Assembly: GCF_017569185.1 (NCBI RefSeq)
Contig: NZ_CP071869.1
Coordinates: 1,230,001-1,294,000 of the forward strand
Direction: 5' to 3'
Source of the DNA: Polaribacter cellanae
Lineage (GTDB): Bacteria > Bacteroidota > Bacteroidia > Flavobacteriales > Flavobacteriaceae
Length of the DNA: 64,000 nt
Part shown: piece after piece, positions 54,121-63,621 of the stretch
Layout: every line of letters begins with the position of its first letter
Numbering within the stretch: position 1 is the stretch's first letter
Program-made: the position numbers and the translations under genes
The notes under the pieces: generated by a model
Seen by the model: only the letters and a program-made list of their open reading frames with translations
Told to the model about the DNA's origin: nothing
The model's database searches: none

Positions 54121-54201
54121 GGAGCTATTTCGCGCTTTTCACTATATCTTTTTGTGAAAAACAAAAAGGATGTCGTTTCAATCACGGCTAAACTTGTTTG
54201 C
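54121..54201 (-). repeat. Hairpin intergenic repeat, copy C
   Basis: On the minus strand: GCAAACAAGTTTAGCCGTGA, TTGAAACGACATCC, a TTTTTGT/ACAAAAA hairpin, GATATAGTGAAAAGCGCG and AAATAGCTCC. It shares its first and last parts with copy D (55981-56072) and its centre with copy B. Confidence 0.6.
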
Positions 54202-54411
54202 AAACTTATTGCAATGCTAAAACTATGTTTTTATTAAAATGTCTGGTCGAGTGCAGTCGAGATCTATGTATTTTAGAAAATCTCAAAATTGAATTCTCTC
54301 ACACAAAAAAACAGTTTTGTCACGCTAGAAGCTTCATTTTCAAAACAGTGAGCAATTTCACGTGGAATCCTTTTAGGATGACAAACTGGGTAAAACTTTA
54401 CGAAAAACCTT
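54202..54411. other. Intergenic region with CTCGACTG-type motif
   Basis: It holds GGTCGAGTGCAGTCGAG (54245-54261) and imperfect inverted stretches (TTTCACGTGGAATCC, TTTTAGGATGAC). I see no gene; the neighbouring short plus-strand frame is repeat-derived. Confidence 0.4.
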
Positions 54412-54909
54412 TTAAACCTCATCATCAAAAGGGTTCTTAAAAGGTAAATCGTCATCAATATCATAATCGTCGTAATTAACTCCTGGAGGGTTAAAAAGCC
54501 CCCATCTGTCAATAATGTAATTCCATTCGTCAAATGTTTTTACCCATTCTGCAAAGAGAATTCTAAATTCTTCAATTTCGTTTCTAATCAATTCTAAATA
54601 ATCTAATTCTTTAAATTTTACCATTCTTAAACCAGAAGTTGTTACTAAAATAGTACGTGCTTCTCTTCTAATGATAGCCGCATTTTCCATTCTAAGATCA
54701 TACAAAGTATCTTCATTAAAAACACCCGCTATTTTTGCAGGAATAATCAAAGCACTTTCGTTCAACTGATTTTTGTATTCATTTAATAAATGATTATCAA
54801 AATCGTCTTCGTCTCCATTATCTTCTATAAGTAGTGAAACTTTACGAACCAATTCATAAATTTCTTGGGCTTTTAAAAAAAGTGGCGATTTCTTTAGTCT
54901 TTCGTCCAT
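54412..54909 (-). CDS. Conserved hypothetical helical protein
   Basis: 165 residues, almost all helix: DERLKKSPLFLKAQEIYELV, ALIIPAKIAGVFNEDTLYDL, MENAAIIRREARTILVTTSG, then LRMVKFKELDYLELIRNEIE. The layout recalls small four-helix-bundle proteins. It ends in an acidic tail (YDDYDIDDDLPFKNPFDDEV). No signal or membrane segment. Function unknown. Stands alone. Confidence 0.7.
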   Translation of the reverse strand: MDERLKKSPLFLKAQEIYELVRKVSLLIEDNGDEDDFDNHLLNEYKNQLNESALIIPAKIAGVFNEDTLYDLRMENAAIIRREARTILVTTSGLRMVKFKELDYLELIRNEIEEFRILFAEWVKTFDEWNYIIDRWGLFNPPGVNYDDYDIDDDLPFKNPFDDEV

Positions 54910-54998
54910 TTTTATTTGGTTTTAATGTAAAAATAAGTAAATTTTAATTTTTTTTTTTAACCTTGTAAGTGTAGAGAAAATATAATTCTCAATTTATA

Positions 54999-55025
54999 CC
55001 TACAAGGTTTTGAAAACCTTGTAGG
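54999..55025. repeat. Uninterrupted palindrome of the IS110-target family, copy 3
   Basis: CCTACAAGG-TTTTGAAAA-CCTTGTAGG is a perfect 27-base palindrome. It keeps the GGTTTT...AAAACCT centre of the IS110 targets but has TACA/TGTA arms, so its right half is CTTGTAGG rather than CTGTGAGG. Confidence 0.7.
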
Positions 55026-55086
55026 AGGTCATCAAAATACATTACGACTTACAACCTTTGCACCTCTGGAGCTTTGCGAGAGAAAA

Positions 55087-55836
55087 TTACTTAACAACCA
55101 AATGAGGAACTTTATCTACATTCCAATCAATTACCAAACCACCAGCAAGCAATTTCGCCACTTCTTTTCCATAAAGAAATTCACACAAATACAAAGCCGC
55201 TTCGAAAGATTTTGCGCCTCCTGCAGATGTTATGTATTTTCCATCGTGGACAAATAAAACATCTTTTCTAACATCTAAAGTTGGGAACATTTTTCTCATT
55301 TTATTAATATCACTAGGAAAAGTTGTGGAAACTTTGTCTTTTAACAAACCTGCTTTTGCTAATACAAATGCACCATCGCAATGAGATGTTACGTATGTTG
55401 CTTCTTTATCTACTTTTTGTAGAAAGCCAATCATTTCCTTGTCTTCTAAATCGGAATCTAAATGATGTTCGGCTGAAGGAACTACTAAAATATCTATTTT
55501 TGGCAGGCTGTCTTTTAAGTAATTAAAGTCGGGCAGAATTCGCATTCCTTCGAAAGTGGTTATTGGTTTGTTTGTATTTGCGACTGTAAAAACATTCATC
55601 GCTTTTATGTTTTCTCTAAAAATAGTATGCTGAAAAATATCGAAAGGTGCTGTTAATTCTGTATTGAAAGTTCCATCCATTATTAGAAAAGCAACATTGT
55701 ATCTGTCTTTTTCTAATTTTGCAAATATTTTTTTATGTTGAACTGGTTTTAGTACCTCAACAGATTTTTTTTCTTCAACTTTAGAAACACAACCAACAAA
55801 AAGGATTAAACCTATTATACAAAAGAATTTATTCAT
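55087..55836 (-). CDS. DJ-1/PfpI family lipoprotein
   Basis: 249 residues. Lipobox in IIGLILFVGC (Cys 16). The DJ-1/PfpI domain follows from ~45: NVAFLIMDGTFNTELTAPFD, then the nucleophile elbow TSHCDGAFVLAKAGLL with Cys153 and GLLKDKVSTTFP. The layout matches the N-terminal domain of GlxA-type AraC regulators but without the DNA-binding part, and with an envelope anchor instead. Substrate unknown (amidase/glyoxalase-like chemistry is possible). Confidence 0.85.
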   Translation of the reverse strand: MNKFFCIIGLILFVGCVSKVEEKKSVEVLKPVQHKKIFAKLEKDRYNVAFLIMDGTFNTELTAPFDIFQHTIFRENIKAMNVFTVANTNKPITTFEGMRILPDFNYLKDSLPKIDILVVPSAEHHLDSDLEDKEMIGFLQKVDKEATYVTSHCDGAFVLAKAGLLKDKVSTTFPSDINKMRKMFPTLDVRKDVLFVHDGKYITSAGGAKSFEAALYLCEFLYGKEVAKLLAGGLVIDWNVDKVPHLVVK

Positions 55837-55902
55837 CTTATAAAATGTTTTTTGTAAAATTAGTGTTTACTTTTTAAATGTCTAAAATTATTGCGGTTTA
55901 GA

Positions 55903-55932
55903 GACCTTTCAGATTTTAAAAACTGAAGGGTC
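55903..55932. repeat. Uninterrupted palindrome of the IS110-target family, copy 4
   Basis: GACC-TTTCAGATTTTAAAAA-CTGAAGGGTC has arms GACCyTTCAG around ATTTTAAAAA. The outer GACC/GGTC is retained from the target family, while the inner arm differs. It lies upstream of the DJ-1 gene. Confidence 0.55.
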
Positions 55933-55980
55933 TATGCATTTCTTAAAAAAACTTTTGTTATTAACAATTCACAAAAGCTT

Positions 55981-56072
55981 GCAAACAAGTTTGAGCCCAG
56001 ATTGAAGCATTTGTTTGAGCTCTTTTTTCTTTTTCAGAAAAAAAGCGAGTGCGAAAAGCTGGAAATAGCTCC
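55981..56072 (+). repeat. Hairpin intergenic repeat, copy D
   Basis: GCAAACAAGTTTGAGCCCAG, ATTGAAGCATTTGTTTGAGC, a TCTTTTTTCT/AGAAAAAAAG hairpin and GCGAGTGCGAAAAGC...GGAAATAGCTCC. It shares the first part with copy C and GCxTTGTTTGAGCTC with copy A. With the copy 4 palindrome, it fills the 371-base gap before the CocE gene. Confidence 0.6.
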
Positions 56073-56207
56073 AAAAAAAAAATAACTTTTATAATTTAAA
56101 ATCTGCGATTTTACAACTTTACGAGAAAAACCTCTTTTTAACAAAACATTTTTTAGCAACCATTTTTAGTTTTGTAAATTTAGCACTCAAAATAAACCAA
56201 CCTTACC

Positions 56208-58142
56208 ATGAAAAAATACCTTATTCTTTCTATTTTTAGTTTTTTATTATTTACCAATTGCGATAAAGCTAAAAAAGAAGAAATACCGAAAAAAAACACG
56301 TATGTCGCAGATAATTACACGAAAAAAGAGGTAAACATAGAAATGCGTGATGGAACAAAATTGCACACTACCATTTATTCTCCAAAAGATACTTCTAAAA
56401 AATACCCAATTTTAATGCAAAGAACGCCTTATAGTTCTAGGCCTTATGGAGAGGGAAAAATGAAAACCAAAATTGGCCCAAATGTTCATTTAATGAAAGA
56501 GGGAAACATTATAGTATATCAAGATGTACGTGGACGTTGGATGAGCGAAGGTGTTTATGATAATATGCGTGCGTACATTCCTAACAAAAAAGAAAACGAA
56601 TCTGACGAAGTTTCAGATACTTACGACACGATTGATTGGTTAGTAAAAAACGTAGAAAACAACAATGGAAATGTGGGAACTTGGGGAATTTCGTATCCTG
56701 GACATTATGCCACAGTTTCTACCATAGATGCGCATCCTGCATTAAAAGCGGCTTCTCCACAAGCATGTATTGGCGATTTTTTCTTTGACGACTTTCATCA
56801 CAATGGTGCTTTTTTATTGAGTTATTTTAGAGCCATTTCTCTTTTTGGAACGTATAAAGACACCCCAACAGATTCTGCTTGGTATTCTTTTCCGAAAATG
56901 GATTCGCAGGATCAATATCAGTTTTTTTTAGATAAAGGTCCTTTAAAAAACTTAAACGAATATTTTCAGTATGATAAAATAGATGCAAAAACGGCTAAAA
57001 ATAAAGATAAGATTGATGATTTTTTCTGGAAAGAAATTATAGAACACCCAAATTACGATTCTGTTTGGCAGCGTAAAGGAATTATTCAGCACATGGATAA
57101 AGTACCTGCTACAGTAGCAACCATGATTGTTGGTGGTTGGTTCGATGCTGAAGATTTATATGGTCCTTTAGAAACCTATAAAGGAATCGAAAAATATGGA
57201 AAAGACAATTATAACACGCTTGTTTTTGGGCCTTGGGATCATGGAAAATGGGCAAGTTCTGGTGTAAAAAATTCTGTGGGTAATTATTATTTTGGAGATT
57301 CTATTTCTATCAATTTTCAGAAAAATATTGAAACAAAATTTTTTAATCATTTTCTAAAAGGAAATGGCGATAAAAATTCTGGTTTGCCAGAAGCGTATGT
57401 ATATGATTCTGGAAAAAAAGAATGGAAATCTTACGATGCTTGGCCTCCAAAAAATGTGGTAAAGGAAGATTGGGTTTTGTCTGAAAATCAAAAATTAATA
57501 TACAGAAACCCAAATATTAAATCGAAAACAAAACCAAGTAAAATTAATTTTATTAGCGATATTAAACGTCCTGTACCCTATTCCGAAGACATAAAAACAG
57601 TTTTTACACCCAGAAAATACATGACAGACGACCAACGTTTCGCTGCAAGAAGACCCGATGTTTTGGTTTTTGAAACGGATGTTTTAAAAGAAGATTATAC
57701 ATTAGCTGGAGATATTTTAGCAAAATTAAAAGTAGCAACCACAGGAACTGCAGCAGATTGGATCGTTAAAGTAATTGATGTACACCCTAATGATACTAAA
57801 GAAAACAACGATAAGTTACAAGATCATTTAAAAATGAGCAATTATCATTTAATGGTTAGAAGTGAAGTTTTACGTGGTAGATTTAGAAATAGTTTCGAAA
57901 AACCAGAACCATTTATTCCGAATAAAAAAACAGCTGTAAATATAAAGTTACAAGATGTTTTTCATACGTTTAAAAAAGGTCATAAATTACAGGTTCAAGT
58001 ACAAAGTACTTGGTTTCCTTTAATTGATTTGAATCCGCAAACGTATGTAGATAATATTTATAAAGCAGACGAAAAAGATTTTAAAACGCAAACACACACC
58101 GTTTTTACAGATTCTTCTATTGAATTTTCTGTACTAAAATAA
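56208..58142 (+). CDS. CocE/NonD family hydrolase, lipoprotein
   Basis: 644 residues. Lipobox in SFLLFTNC (Cys 18). Alpha/beta-hydrolase of the X-Pro dipeptidyl-peptidase S15/CocE class: MRDGTKLHTTIYSPKDTSKK, VYQDVRGRWMSEGVYDNMRA, and nucleophile Ser162 in TWGISYPGHYA. The C-terminal jelly-roll domain (XPP C-terminal) includes FHTFKKGHKLQVQVQSTWFP. It likely cleaves acyl or peptide bonds at the cell envelope; the substrate is unknown. The next gene is a second S15-type enzyme 17 bases downstream, so they form an operon. Confidence 0.88.
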   Translation: MKKYLILSIFSFLLFTNCDKAKKEEIPKKNTYVADNYTKKEVNIEMRDGTKLHTTIYSPKDTSKKYPILMQRTPYSSRPYGEGKMKTKIGPNVHLMKEGNIIVYQDVRGRWMSEGVYDNMRAYIPNKKENESDEVSDTYDTIDWLVKNVENNNGNVGTWGISYPGHYATVSTIDAHPALKAASPQACIGDFFFDDFHHNGAFLLSYFRAISLFGTYKDTPTDSAWYSFPKMDSQDQYQFFLDKGPLKNLNEYFQYDKIDAKTAKNKDKIDDFFWKEIIEHPNYDSVWQRKGIIQHMDKVPATVATMIVGGWFDAEDLYGPLETYKGIEKYGKDNYNTLVFGPWDHGKWASSGVKNSVGNYYFGDSISINFQKNIETKFFNHFLKGNGDKNSGLPEAYVYDSGKKEWKSYDAWPPKNVVKEDWVLSENQKLIYRNPNIKSKTKPSKINFISDIKRPVPYSEDIKTVFTPRKYMTDDQRFAARRPDVLVFETDVLKEDYTLAGDILAKLKVATTGTAADWIVKVIDVHPNDTKENNDKLQDHLKMSNYHLMVRSEVLRGRFRNSFEKPEPFIPNKKTAVNIKLQDVFHTFKKGHKLQVQVQSTWFPLIDLNPQTYVDNIYKADEKDFKTQTHTVFTDSSIEFSVLK

Positions 58143-58159
58143 TTATCAAACATTAAAAA

Positions 58160-59977
58160 ATGAAAAAAACAATTTTAATTTTATTATTTGCTTTTATCGC
58201 GCAAATACACGCACAAGAAAAAATAGTACCCGTATTTAAAGATGGAGAAGCACAGGTTGTAGAAGGTTTTAAAGATTCTAGTAAGTGGATTCGCCACGAT
58301 TTATGGGTAGAAACCACTTTCGATTCTGATGGAGATGGAAAACTAGACAGAATGCATGTAGATGTAACTAGACCTGCACAAACAGAAACAGAAGGTTTAA
58401 AATTACCTGTGGTTTATGAATCAAGCCCATATTATGCAGGAGTAGCCAGTGGTGGAAAAGAATTATTTTGGAATGTAAAACACGAGTTGGGTGAAAAAGT
58501 TCCAAATCCTGTGCATCCAAATGTAATAAGAAGAGGAAAAAGACCTATTATTTCGAATTCTCAAATTAGAACCTGGGTGCCAAGAGGTTATATTGTGATA
58601 CATTCTTCTTCGCCAGGAACTGGATTGTCTGACGGTGCTCCAACAGTTGGTGGAGACAACGAATCTTTAGCACCAAAAGCAGTAATCGATTGGTTAAATG
58701 GACGTGCAAAAGGCTACACTAAAAGAGAAGGAAATAAAGAAGTTAAAGCTTATTGGACTACAGGAAAAGTAGGAATGACAGGAACTTCTTACAATGGAAC
58801 CATTCCTTTAGCAGCTGCTACAACAGGTGTTAAAGGTTTGGAAGCAATAATTCCTGTTGCACCTAATACGTCTTATTATCATTATTATCGTTCGAATGGC
58901 TTGGTACGTTCTCCTGGTGGATATTTAGGAGAAGATATCGATGTTTTATACGATTTTATTCATAGTGGAAAAGAAGAAAACAGAGCCAGAAACAACAAAA
59001 TTATTAGAGATACAGAAATGGCGAATGGAATGGACAGAATTACTGGAGATTACAACGATTTTTGGGCAGGAAGAGATTATATAAATGATATGAAACCAAT
59101 GAAAGCTGCCTTGTTAATGTCTCATGGCTTTAACGATTGGAATGTGATGCCAGAACACAGTTATAGAATTTATAAAAAAGCATCGGAAATGGGTTTACCA
59201 ACTCAAATTTATTATCACCAAAATGGACATGGAGGACCACCTCCAATGAAAATAATGAACCGTTGGTTTACACATTATTTATTTGGTGTAGATAATGGTG
59301 TGGAAAATGATGCAAAAGCTTGGATTGTAAGAGAAAATGATAAACAAAACGAACCAACTGCTTACCCTGAATACCCAAACCCAAAAGCAAAAAATGTTAC
59401 TTTTTATTTAAGTGGTGCAGCACCAGGTGTTGGAAGCTTACACCTTACTAAATCTGCTTCCAAAGGAAAAGAAACCTTGGTAGATAATTATTCTTTTTCT
59501 GCAGAATCTTTAGCGAAAGCAGATTATACAAACCATCGTTTATTATATGTAACACCAATTTTAAAAAAAGATGTTCATATCTCTGGATTGCCAAAAATCA
59601 CCATTAAAGCAGCCAGTTCTAAAGCCGCTGTTAACTTATCTGTATATTTAGTTTCTTTACCTTGGAATTCTAGTAGAAGAACAAAGATTACAGACAATAT
59701 AATAACACGTAGTTGGGCAGATTTACAGAATTATAAATCATTAACCAAAAGTAAGCCTCTTAAAAAAGGAAAATTTTACGAAATGAGTTTCGATTTGCAA
59801 CCAGACGATCAAATTATTAGAAAAGGACAACAAATTGGTTTGATGATTTTCTCAAGTGATTCTGAATTTACTTTATTACCAAAACCAGGTACAGAATTAA
59901 CGGTAGATTTAACAGGAACAAAAATTACAATTCCTATTGTTGGCGGAAAAGAAGCTTTTAAAAAAGCTGTTGAATAA
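58160..59977 (+). CDS. Xaa-Pro dipeptidyl-peptidase-like S15/CocE hydrolase
   Basis: 605 residues. Signal peptide MKKTILILLFAFIAQIHAQ, cleaved after HAQ. Closer to true X-Pro dipeptidyl-peptidases than its neighbour: DVTRPAQTETEGLKLPVVYE, SSSPGTGLSDGAPTVGGDNE, nucleophile Ser210 in GMTGTSYNGTIPL, then APNTSYYHYYRSNGLVRSPG. Charge relay residues probably include the Asp/His in SHGFNDWNV and QNGHGG. Secreted to the periplasm, it may remove Xaa-Pro dipeptides. Paired with the CocE lipoprotein upstream. Confidence 0.9.
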   Translation: MKKTILILLFAFIAQIHAQEKIVPVFKDGEAQVVEGFKDSSKWIRHDLWVETTFDSDGDGKLDRMHVDVTRPAQTETEGLKLPVVYESSPYYAGVASGGKELFWNVKHELGEKVPNPVHPNVIRRGKRPIISNSQIRTWVPRGYIVIHSSSPGTGLSDGAPTVGGDNESLAPKAVIDWLNGRAKGYTKREGNKEVKAYWTTGKVGMTGTSYNGTIPLAAATTGVKGLEAIIPVAPNTSYYHYYRSNGLVRSPGGYLGEDIDVLYDFIHSGKEENRARNNKIIRDTEMANGMDRITGDYNDFWAGRDYINDMKPMKAALLMSHGFNDWNVMPEHSYRIYKKASEMGLPTQIYYHQNGHGGPPPMKIMNRWFTHYLFGVDNGVENDAKAWIVRENDKQNEPTAYPEYPNPKAKNVTFYLSGAAPGVGSLHLTKSASKGKETLVDNYSFSAESLAKADYTNHRLLYVTPILKKDVHISGLPKITIKAASSKAAVNLSVYLVSLPWNSSRRTKITDNIITRSWADLQNYKSLTKSKPLKKGKFYEMSFDLQPDDQIIRKGQQIGLMIFSSDSEFTLLPKPGTELTVDLTGTKITIPIVGGKEAFKKAVE

Positions 59978-59996
59978 AATTCAATATTTTTAATAT

Positions 59997-60441
59997 ATGA
60001 AATTTACATGTTCAGTTATCATTAATAAACCAAAAGGAAAAGTTGTTGAGATATTTAAAAACCAAGACTTATTAGGTGAATATCAAGAAGGTTTTTTAAG
60101 AAAAAAATCTAATTTCTGGGACTGTTGGAGAAGTAAATACTGTTTCTAAAATCTATTATAAAATGGGTAAAGGAGAAATGGAACTCATAGAAACAGTATT
60201 AAAAAACGATTTACCAGATTTCTTTTCTGCTTTCTATTTTCATAAACATACAGAAAACACAATGGCATCAATTTTTACTGTTATTGATGATAACACAACA
60301 GAATATAGTGCAGAAATTAACTATACTGCATTTAAAGGTTTTATGGTAAAAGTGATGAAGTCTTTATTCCCAGATATGTTTAAAAAACAGGTTCAGAAAT
60401 GGTTAGATAACTTTAAAGTATTTGTTAAAAAAAAGAATTAA
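59997..60441 (+). pseudogene. SRPBCC-family gene with a frameshift
   Basis: The first frame (MKFTCSVIINKPKGKVVEIF, then KNQDLLGEYQEGF) is the start of a SRPBCC/polyketide-cyclase-like domain but ends at a stop near 60150. The correct continuation (EKNLISGTVGEVNTVSKIYY, KMGKGEMELIETVLKN ... VKVMKSLFPDMFKKQVQKWL) is in another frame from about 60100 to 60441. A one-base gain in the TTTTTTAAGAAAAAAA run explains this. A slippage-prone site or sequencing error is equally possible. Confidence 0.7.
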
Positions 60442-60513
60442 ATTCTAAAAATTAAAACTACAAACTAATTAAATTCGTAAATAAAATAGAAACTACTAAT
60501 CAATAAAACTAAT

Positions 60514-61590
60514 TTGTTAAAATCAGAAGAAAAACTAATTTACGGAATTCAACAAATAGGAATTGGTGTAAAAAATGCGGACGAAGCTTTTAAATGGTAT
60601 GCCACGAGATTGGGTGCAGATGCACTTATTTTTGATGATAATAACGAAGCTACATATATGGCAAAATATATGGGTGGAAAACCAAGAAACAAAAGAGCTT
60701 TATTGGGTTTAAATATGCAAGGTGGAGGTGGTTACGAAATTTGGCAATATTTAGATAGAGAACCTGTTGCACCCAAAAAAAAATTTCAACTTGGCGATTT
60801 AGGAATTAATTTTCCGTGTATTAAAACAAGAAATATTTCTGCTACTTTTAATCGATTAAAAACATTAAACGAAAATATTCTTTCAGAAATTTGTACAGAA
60901 ATAAATGGTTCTAAAAGTTTTTATGTGCAAGATCCTTACGAAAATATTTTAAAAATTAAAGAATTTAATTCTTGGTATGCAAACAACAAATTAGATGTTG
61001 GCGGAATTTCTGGTGCTGTAATTGGCGTTTCTAATATTGCAAATGCATTGCCTTTGTATTCGAGCATTTTAGGTTACGACAAAGTTGTGTACGATAAAAC
61101 TGGAGTTTTTAAAGATTTAGCTTCTTTTAAGAATGGAAATAAAAAATTTAGACGCATATTATTAACACATTCTAAAAAAAGAGTGGGTGGTTTTTGTGAA
61201 CTTTTTGGAGATAGTGAAATTGAATTAATTGAAGCAATTGACACCAAACCAAATACCATTTTCGAAGATAGATATTGGGGAGATTTAGGCTATATTCATT
61301 TGTGTTTCGATATTAGAAATATGAAAAAACTATCCGAAGAATGTAAAGAAATGGGCTTTCCTTTTCAAGTAATTAGCTCGGAGTCTTTTGATATGGGAGA
61401 TGCAAATGGACATTGGGGGTATATTGAAGATTGTGATGGAACTTTAATAGAATTTATAGAAACACACAAAGTTCCATTGATTAAAAAATTGGGAATAAAC
61501 ATAAACTTAAAAAATAGAGCCCCTAAAAAACCATTGCCAAATTGGATGATAAAAGCAATGAGTTTAAAACGTGTAAAGAAATTCAACTAA
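60514..61590 (+). CDS. Protein with two VOC (glyoxalase-like) domains
   Basis: 358 residues with a TTG start (no ATG is available between an in-frame TAG at 60487 and the conserved region). Two vicinal-oxygen-chelate domains: QQIGIGVKNADEAFKWYATR, LGADALIFDDNNEATYMAKY (1) and AVIGVSNIANALPLYSSILG, YIHLCFDIRNMKKLSEECKE, IEDCDGTLIEFIETHK (2). Metal-binding His/Glu are visible mainly in the second domain. Two-domain VOC proteins include dioxygenases and epimerases; the substrate is not clear. It precedes the DMP19 gene by 4 bases. Confidence 0.85.
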   Translation: MLKSEEKLIYGIQQIGIGVKNADEAFKWYATRLGADALIFDDNNEATYMAKYMGGKPRNKRALLGLNMQGGGGYEIWQYLDREPVAPKKKFQLGDLGINFPCIKTRNISATFNRLKTLNENILSEICTEINGSKSFYVQDPYENILKIKEFNSWYANNKLDVGGISGAVIGVSNIANALPLYSSILGYDKVVYDKTGVFKDLASFKNGNKKFRRILLTHSKKRVGGFCELFGDSEIELIEAIDTKPNTIFEDRYWGDLGYIHLCFDIRNMKKLSEECKEMGFPFQVISSESFDMGDANGHWGYIEDCDGTLIEFIETHKVPLIKKLGININLKNRAPKKPLPNWMIKAMSLKRVKKFN

Positions 61591-61594
61591 AAAA

Positions 61595-62056
61595 ATGACT
61601 TCAACAGAAATTGCTTTATTATTGAATAACGATTTAGAAAAAATTACCAGAATTGGAGAAATTATTGGCAAGAAAATACCTGAAAAAGATCATTTCGAAA
61701 ATTTAAACAAATTCGAAAAAAACTTTATTTATATCGATATTTTAGAGCAAAATGTTACTGAAGGTGGTTTTATTCAGTTCTTTTTTAATTCTTCTGGACA
61801 ATTTACACACGAAATTTTTCAAGCGTATTTGGCAATCAAAGCAGAGAAAACTGTAAATATTCTTACAAAAGCTATTTTCTTATTTCCTGAAATTCCTGTT
61901 CCAAAAAATTTAAAAGTTCGTCAAACGCTTTTAATACAAAAAGAATCTAATATGGATTTGTGGGACGAATTAGACCTTCAATTCGAAAAATATGAAGATA
62001 ACATCATTCAACTTACAATCGATTATGTTCGTGAAAACCTTGCTCATTTCGATTGA
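61595..62056 (+). CDS. DMP19 family protein
   Basis: 153 residues, all-helical. ILEQNVTEGGFIQFFFNSSG and the region AYLAIKAEKTVNILTKAIFL match the DMP19/DUF4375 pattern (NGGFxQFFxNSxG). The name comes from DNA-mimic protein DMP19, but family members vary, and the acidic surface cannot be judged here. It begins 4 bases after the VOC gene and ends overlapping the convergent MFS gene by 13 bases. Confidence 0.78.
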   Translation: MTSTEIALLLNNDLEKITRIGEIIGKKIPEKDHFENLNKFEKNFIYIDILEQNVTEGGFIQFFFNSSGQFTHEIFQAYLAIKAEKTVNILTKAIFLFPEIPVPKNLKVRQTLLIQKESNMDLWDELDLQFEKYEDNIIQLTIDYVRENLAHFD

Positions 62057-63261
62057 ATTTCTTTTTCTTTCTTTAATATTTTTATCAAAAACCATAAAAT
62101 AAAAACACCTACTAAAGCAAAAATTGTAAGCACATTTAAAGTTGTTTCAAACCCAAATTTATCTACCATTTGCATTCCTGAGTTATGACTAAAAATGTGC
62201 GATAATGAAAACGCAATTGCATACAAAGCCATGTATTCTCCTTGATTTCCTTTCTTAGCTCTTTCCACAGCAAAGGCGTTTGAAAAAGGAAAAGCTATCA
62301 TTTCTCCTATTGTCATAAATAACATACCAAAAACTATAATCCAAATCCAAGAAGTTGCATTTAAAAGAAAAAAGCTAATAGCCACTAAAAATAAACCAAT
62401 TGCTACCAATTTAATTTTCGAGTTGTTAAGATTTTCTAACCACTTAATTAAGGGCATTTCAAAAACAAAGATGAAAAACCCATTGAAAGCCATTAACAAA
62501 CCAATGTCTAATTCAGACATCATTCTTACGTCTTTATAATATAAAGGCATGGTAGAAAAATATTGTAAAAAGGTAAAACCAAAAATAAACATCGCAATAA
62601 AAAATACCCAAAAAGCTTTGTCTTTATATGCTGAAACTGGGTTTTCTACTTTTACTACATCTAAAATCTTTGCTTTTTTAGGATGTAAAACATTTAATAA
62701 TAAAGTTCCTGCTAATGCACAGGTAATTCCATCTACCCAAAATAAACCTTTATAACCAATACTTACAATAATAATTCCTCCAATTGCAGGTCCAACAGAA
62801 AAACCTAAATTAATTGCCAAACGAATTAAAGTTACAGAACGTGTTTTGTTTTCTGGCTTACTATATGCGTTTAAAGCCACAAACATTGCAGGTCTAAAAG
62901 CATCTGCTACCAACATTACTACAAAAATACCAAGGCAAAACTCATTAAAAGCAGTTGCATATTGTAGTAAAACAAAGAAAATTGACGTAAGAAATAAACT
63001 AAAAAACATTACTTTATAATACCCTATTTTGTCTGTTAACTTTCCTCCTAACCAAGTTCCTACCAGAGATCCTATTCCAAAAAAAGACATAATCCAGCCA
63101 ATATCTGGTTTTGAAAAATGAAGATCTTCGTCTAAATAAATAGTTAAAAAAGGAATTACCATAGTTCCTGCTCTATTGATTAGAGTTATTAGAGAAAGCC
63201 ACCAAACTTCAATAGAGAGCCCCCTAAAAGTGTTAATGTAGTTTTTAAGTAAGGTATTCAT
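62044..63261 (-). CDS. MFS transporter
   Basis: 405 residues with about 12 hydrophobic segments. The A-like motif GTWLGGKLTDKIGYYKVMFF is in the loop between TM2 and TM3. The topology and MFS features (NLGFSVGPAIGGIII) resemble drug-efflux exporters of the DHA1 type; the substrate is unknown. The gene converges on the DMP19 gene. A strong hairpin stands upstream of its start. Confidence 0.88.
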   Translation of the reverse strand: MNTLLKNYINTFRGLSIEVWWLSLITLINRAGTMVIPFLTIYLDEDLHFSKPDIGWIMSFFGIGSLVGTWLGGKLTDKIGYYKVMFFSLFLTSIFFVLLQYATAFNEFCLGIFVVMLVADAFRPAMFVALNAYSKPENKTRSVTLIRLAINLGFSVGPAIGGIIIVSIGYKGLFWVDGITCALAGTLLLNVLHPKKAKILDVVKVENPVSAYKDKAFWVFFIAMFIFGFTFLQYFSTMPLYYKDVRMMSELDIGLLMAFNGFFIFVFEMPLIKWLENLNNSKIKLVAIGLFLVAISFFLLNATSWIWIIVFGMLFMTIGEMIAFPFSNAFAVERAKKGNQGEYMALYAIAFSLSHIFSHNSGMQMVDKFGFETTLNVLTIFALVGVFILWFLIKILKKEKEIQSK

Positions 63262-63310
63262 AGTTGGTTGATTTTTAATACTGAATCGAAATTCAGAATT
63301 GTGTAAAAAT

Positions 63311-63340
63311 AAAAAGTCCGACTTTAAAGTCGGACTTTTT
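63311..63340. terminator. Bidirectional hairpin upstream of the MFS gene
   Basis: AAAAAGTCCGACTTT and AAAGTCGGACTTTTT form a perfect 15-bp inverted repeat with T/A flanks in both directions. It lies upstream of the MFS start, so it probably insulates it from upstream transcription. The rest of the 360-base gap holds a CTGAA/TTCAG hairpin (63281-63296) and a broken 15-codon signal-like frame at 63521. Confidence 0.8.
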
Positions 63341-63621
63341 ATAACTGTTAGATTTTATATAGATATCGTCAAAACATATAAACAGACCGAACTTCTCGTA
63401 ACAAATACGATTGCTTGGTAATATATGTAATAACATTTCTCATTTTTTTAACTTCTTATTTTCGTTTCAAATCTACATAAAATAATTGAAAGTTGTATTT
63501 TTGATATTCAAAACATATAATATGAGATTTTTATTGGTATTTTTTCCTAATTACTTTTGCTTCTTATAAAACTCAAAAAATATACCTACAACATAAAAAC
63601 AATAACTAATAGCTCATTAAA

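Noticed and set aside
63521..63566. Short plus-strand frame MRFLLVFFPNYFCFL
   Set aside because: Fifteen codons, looks like a signal-peptide scrap with a frameshift; no mature protein follows.
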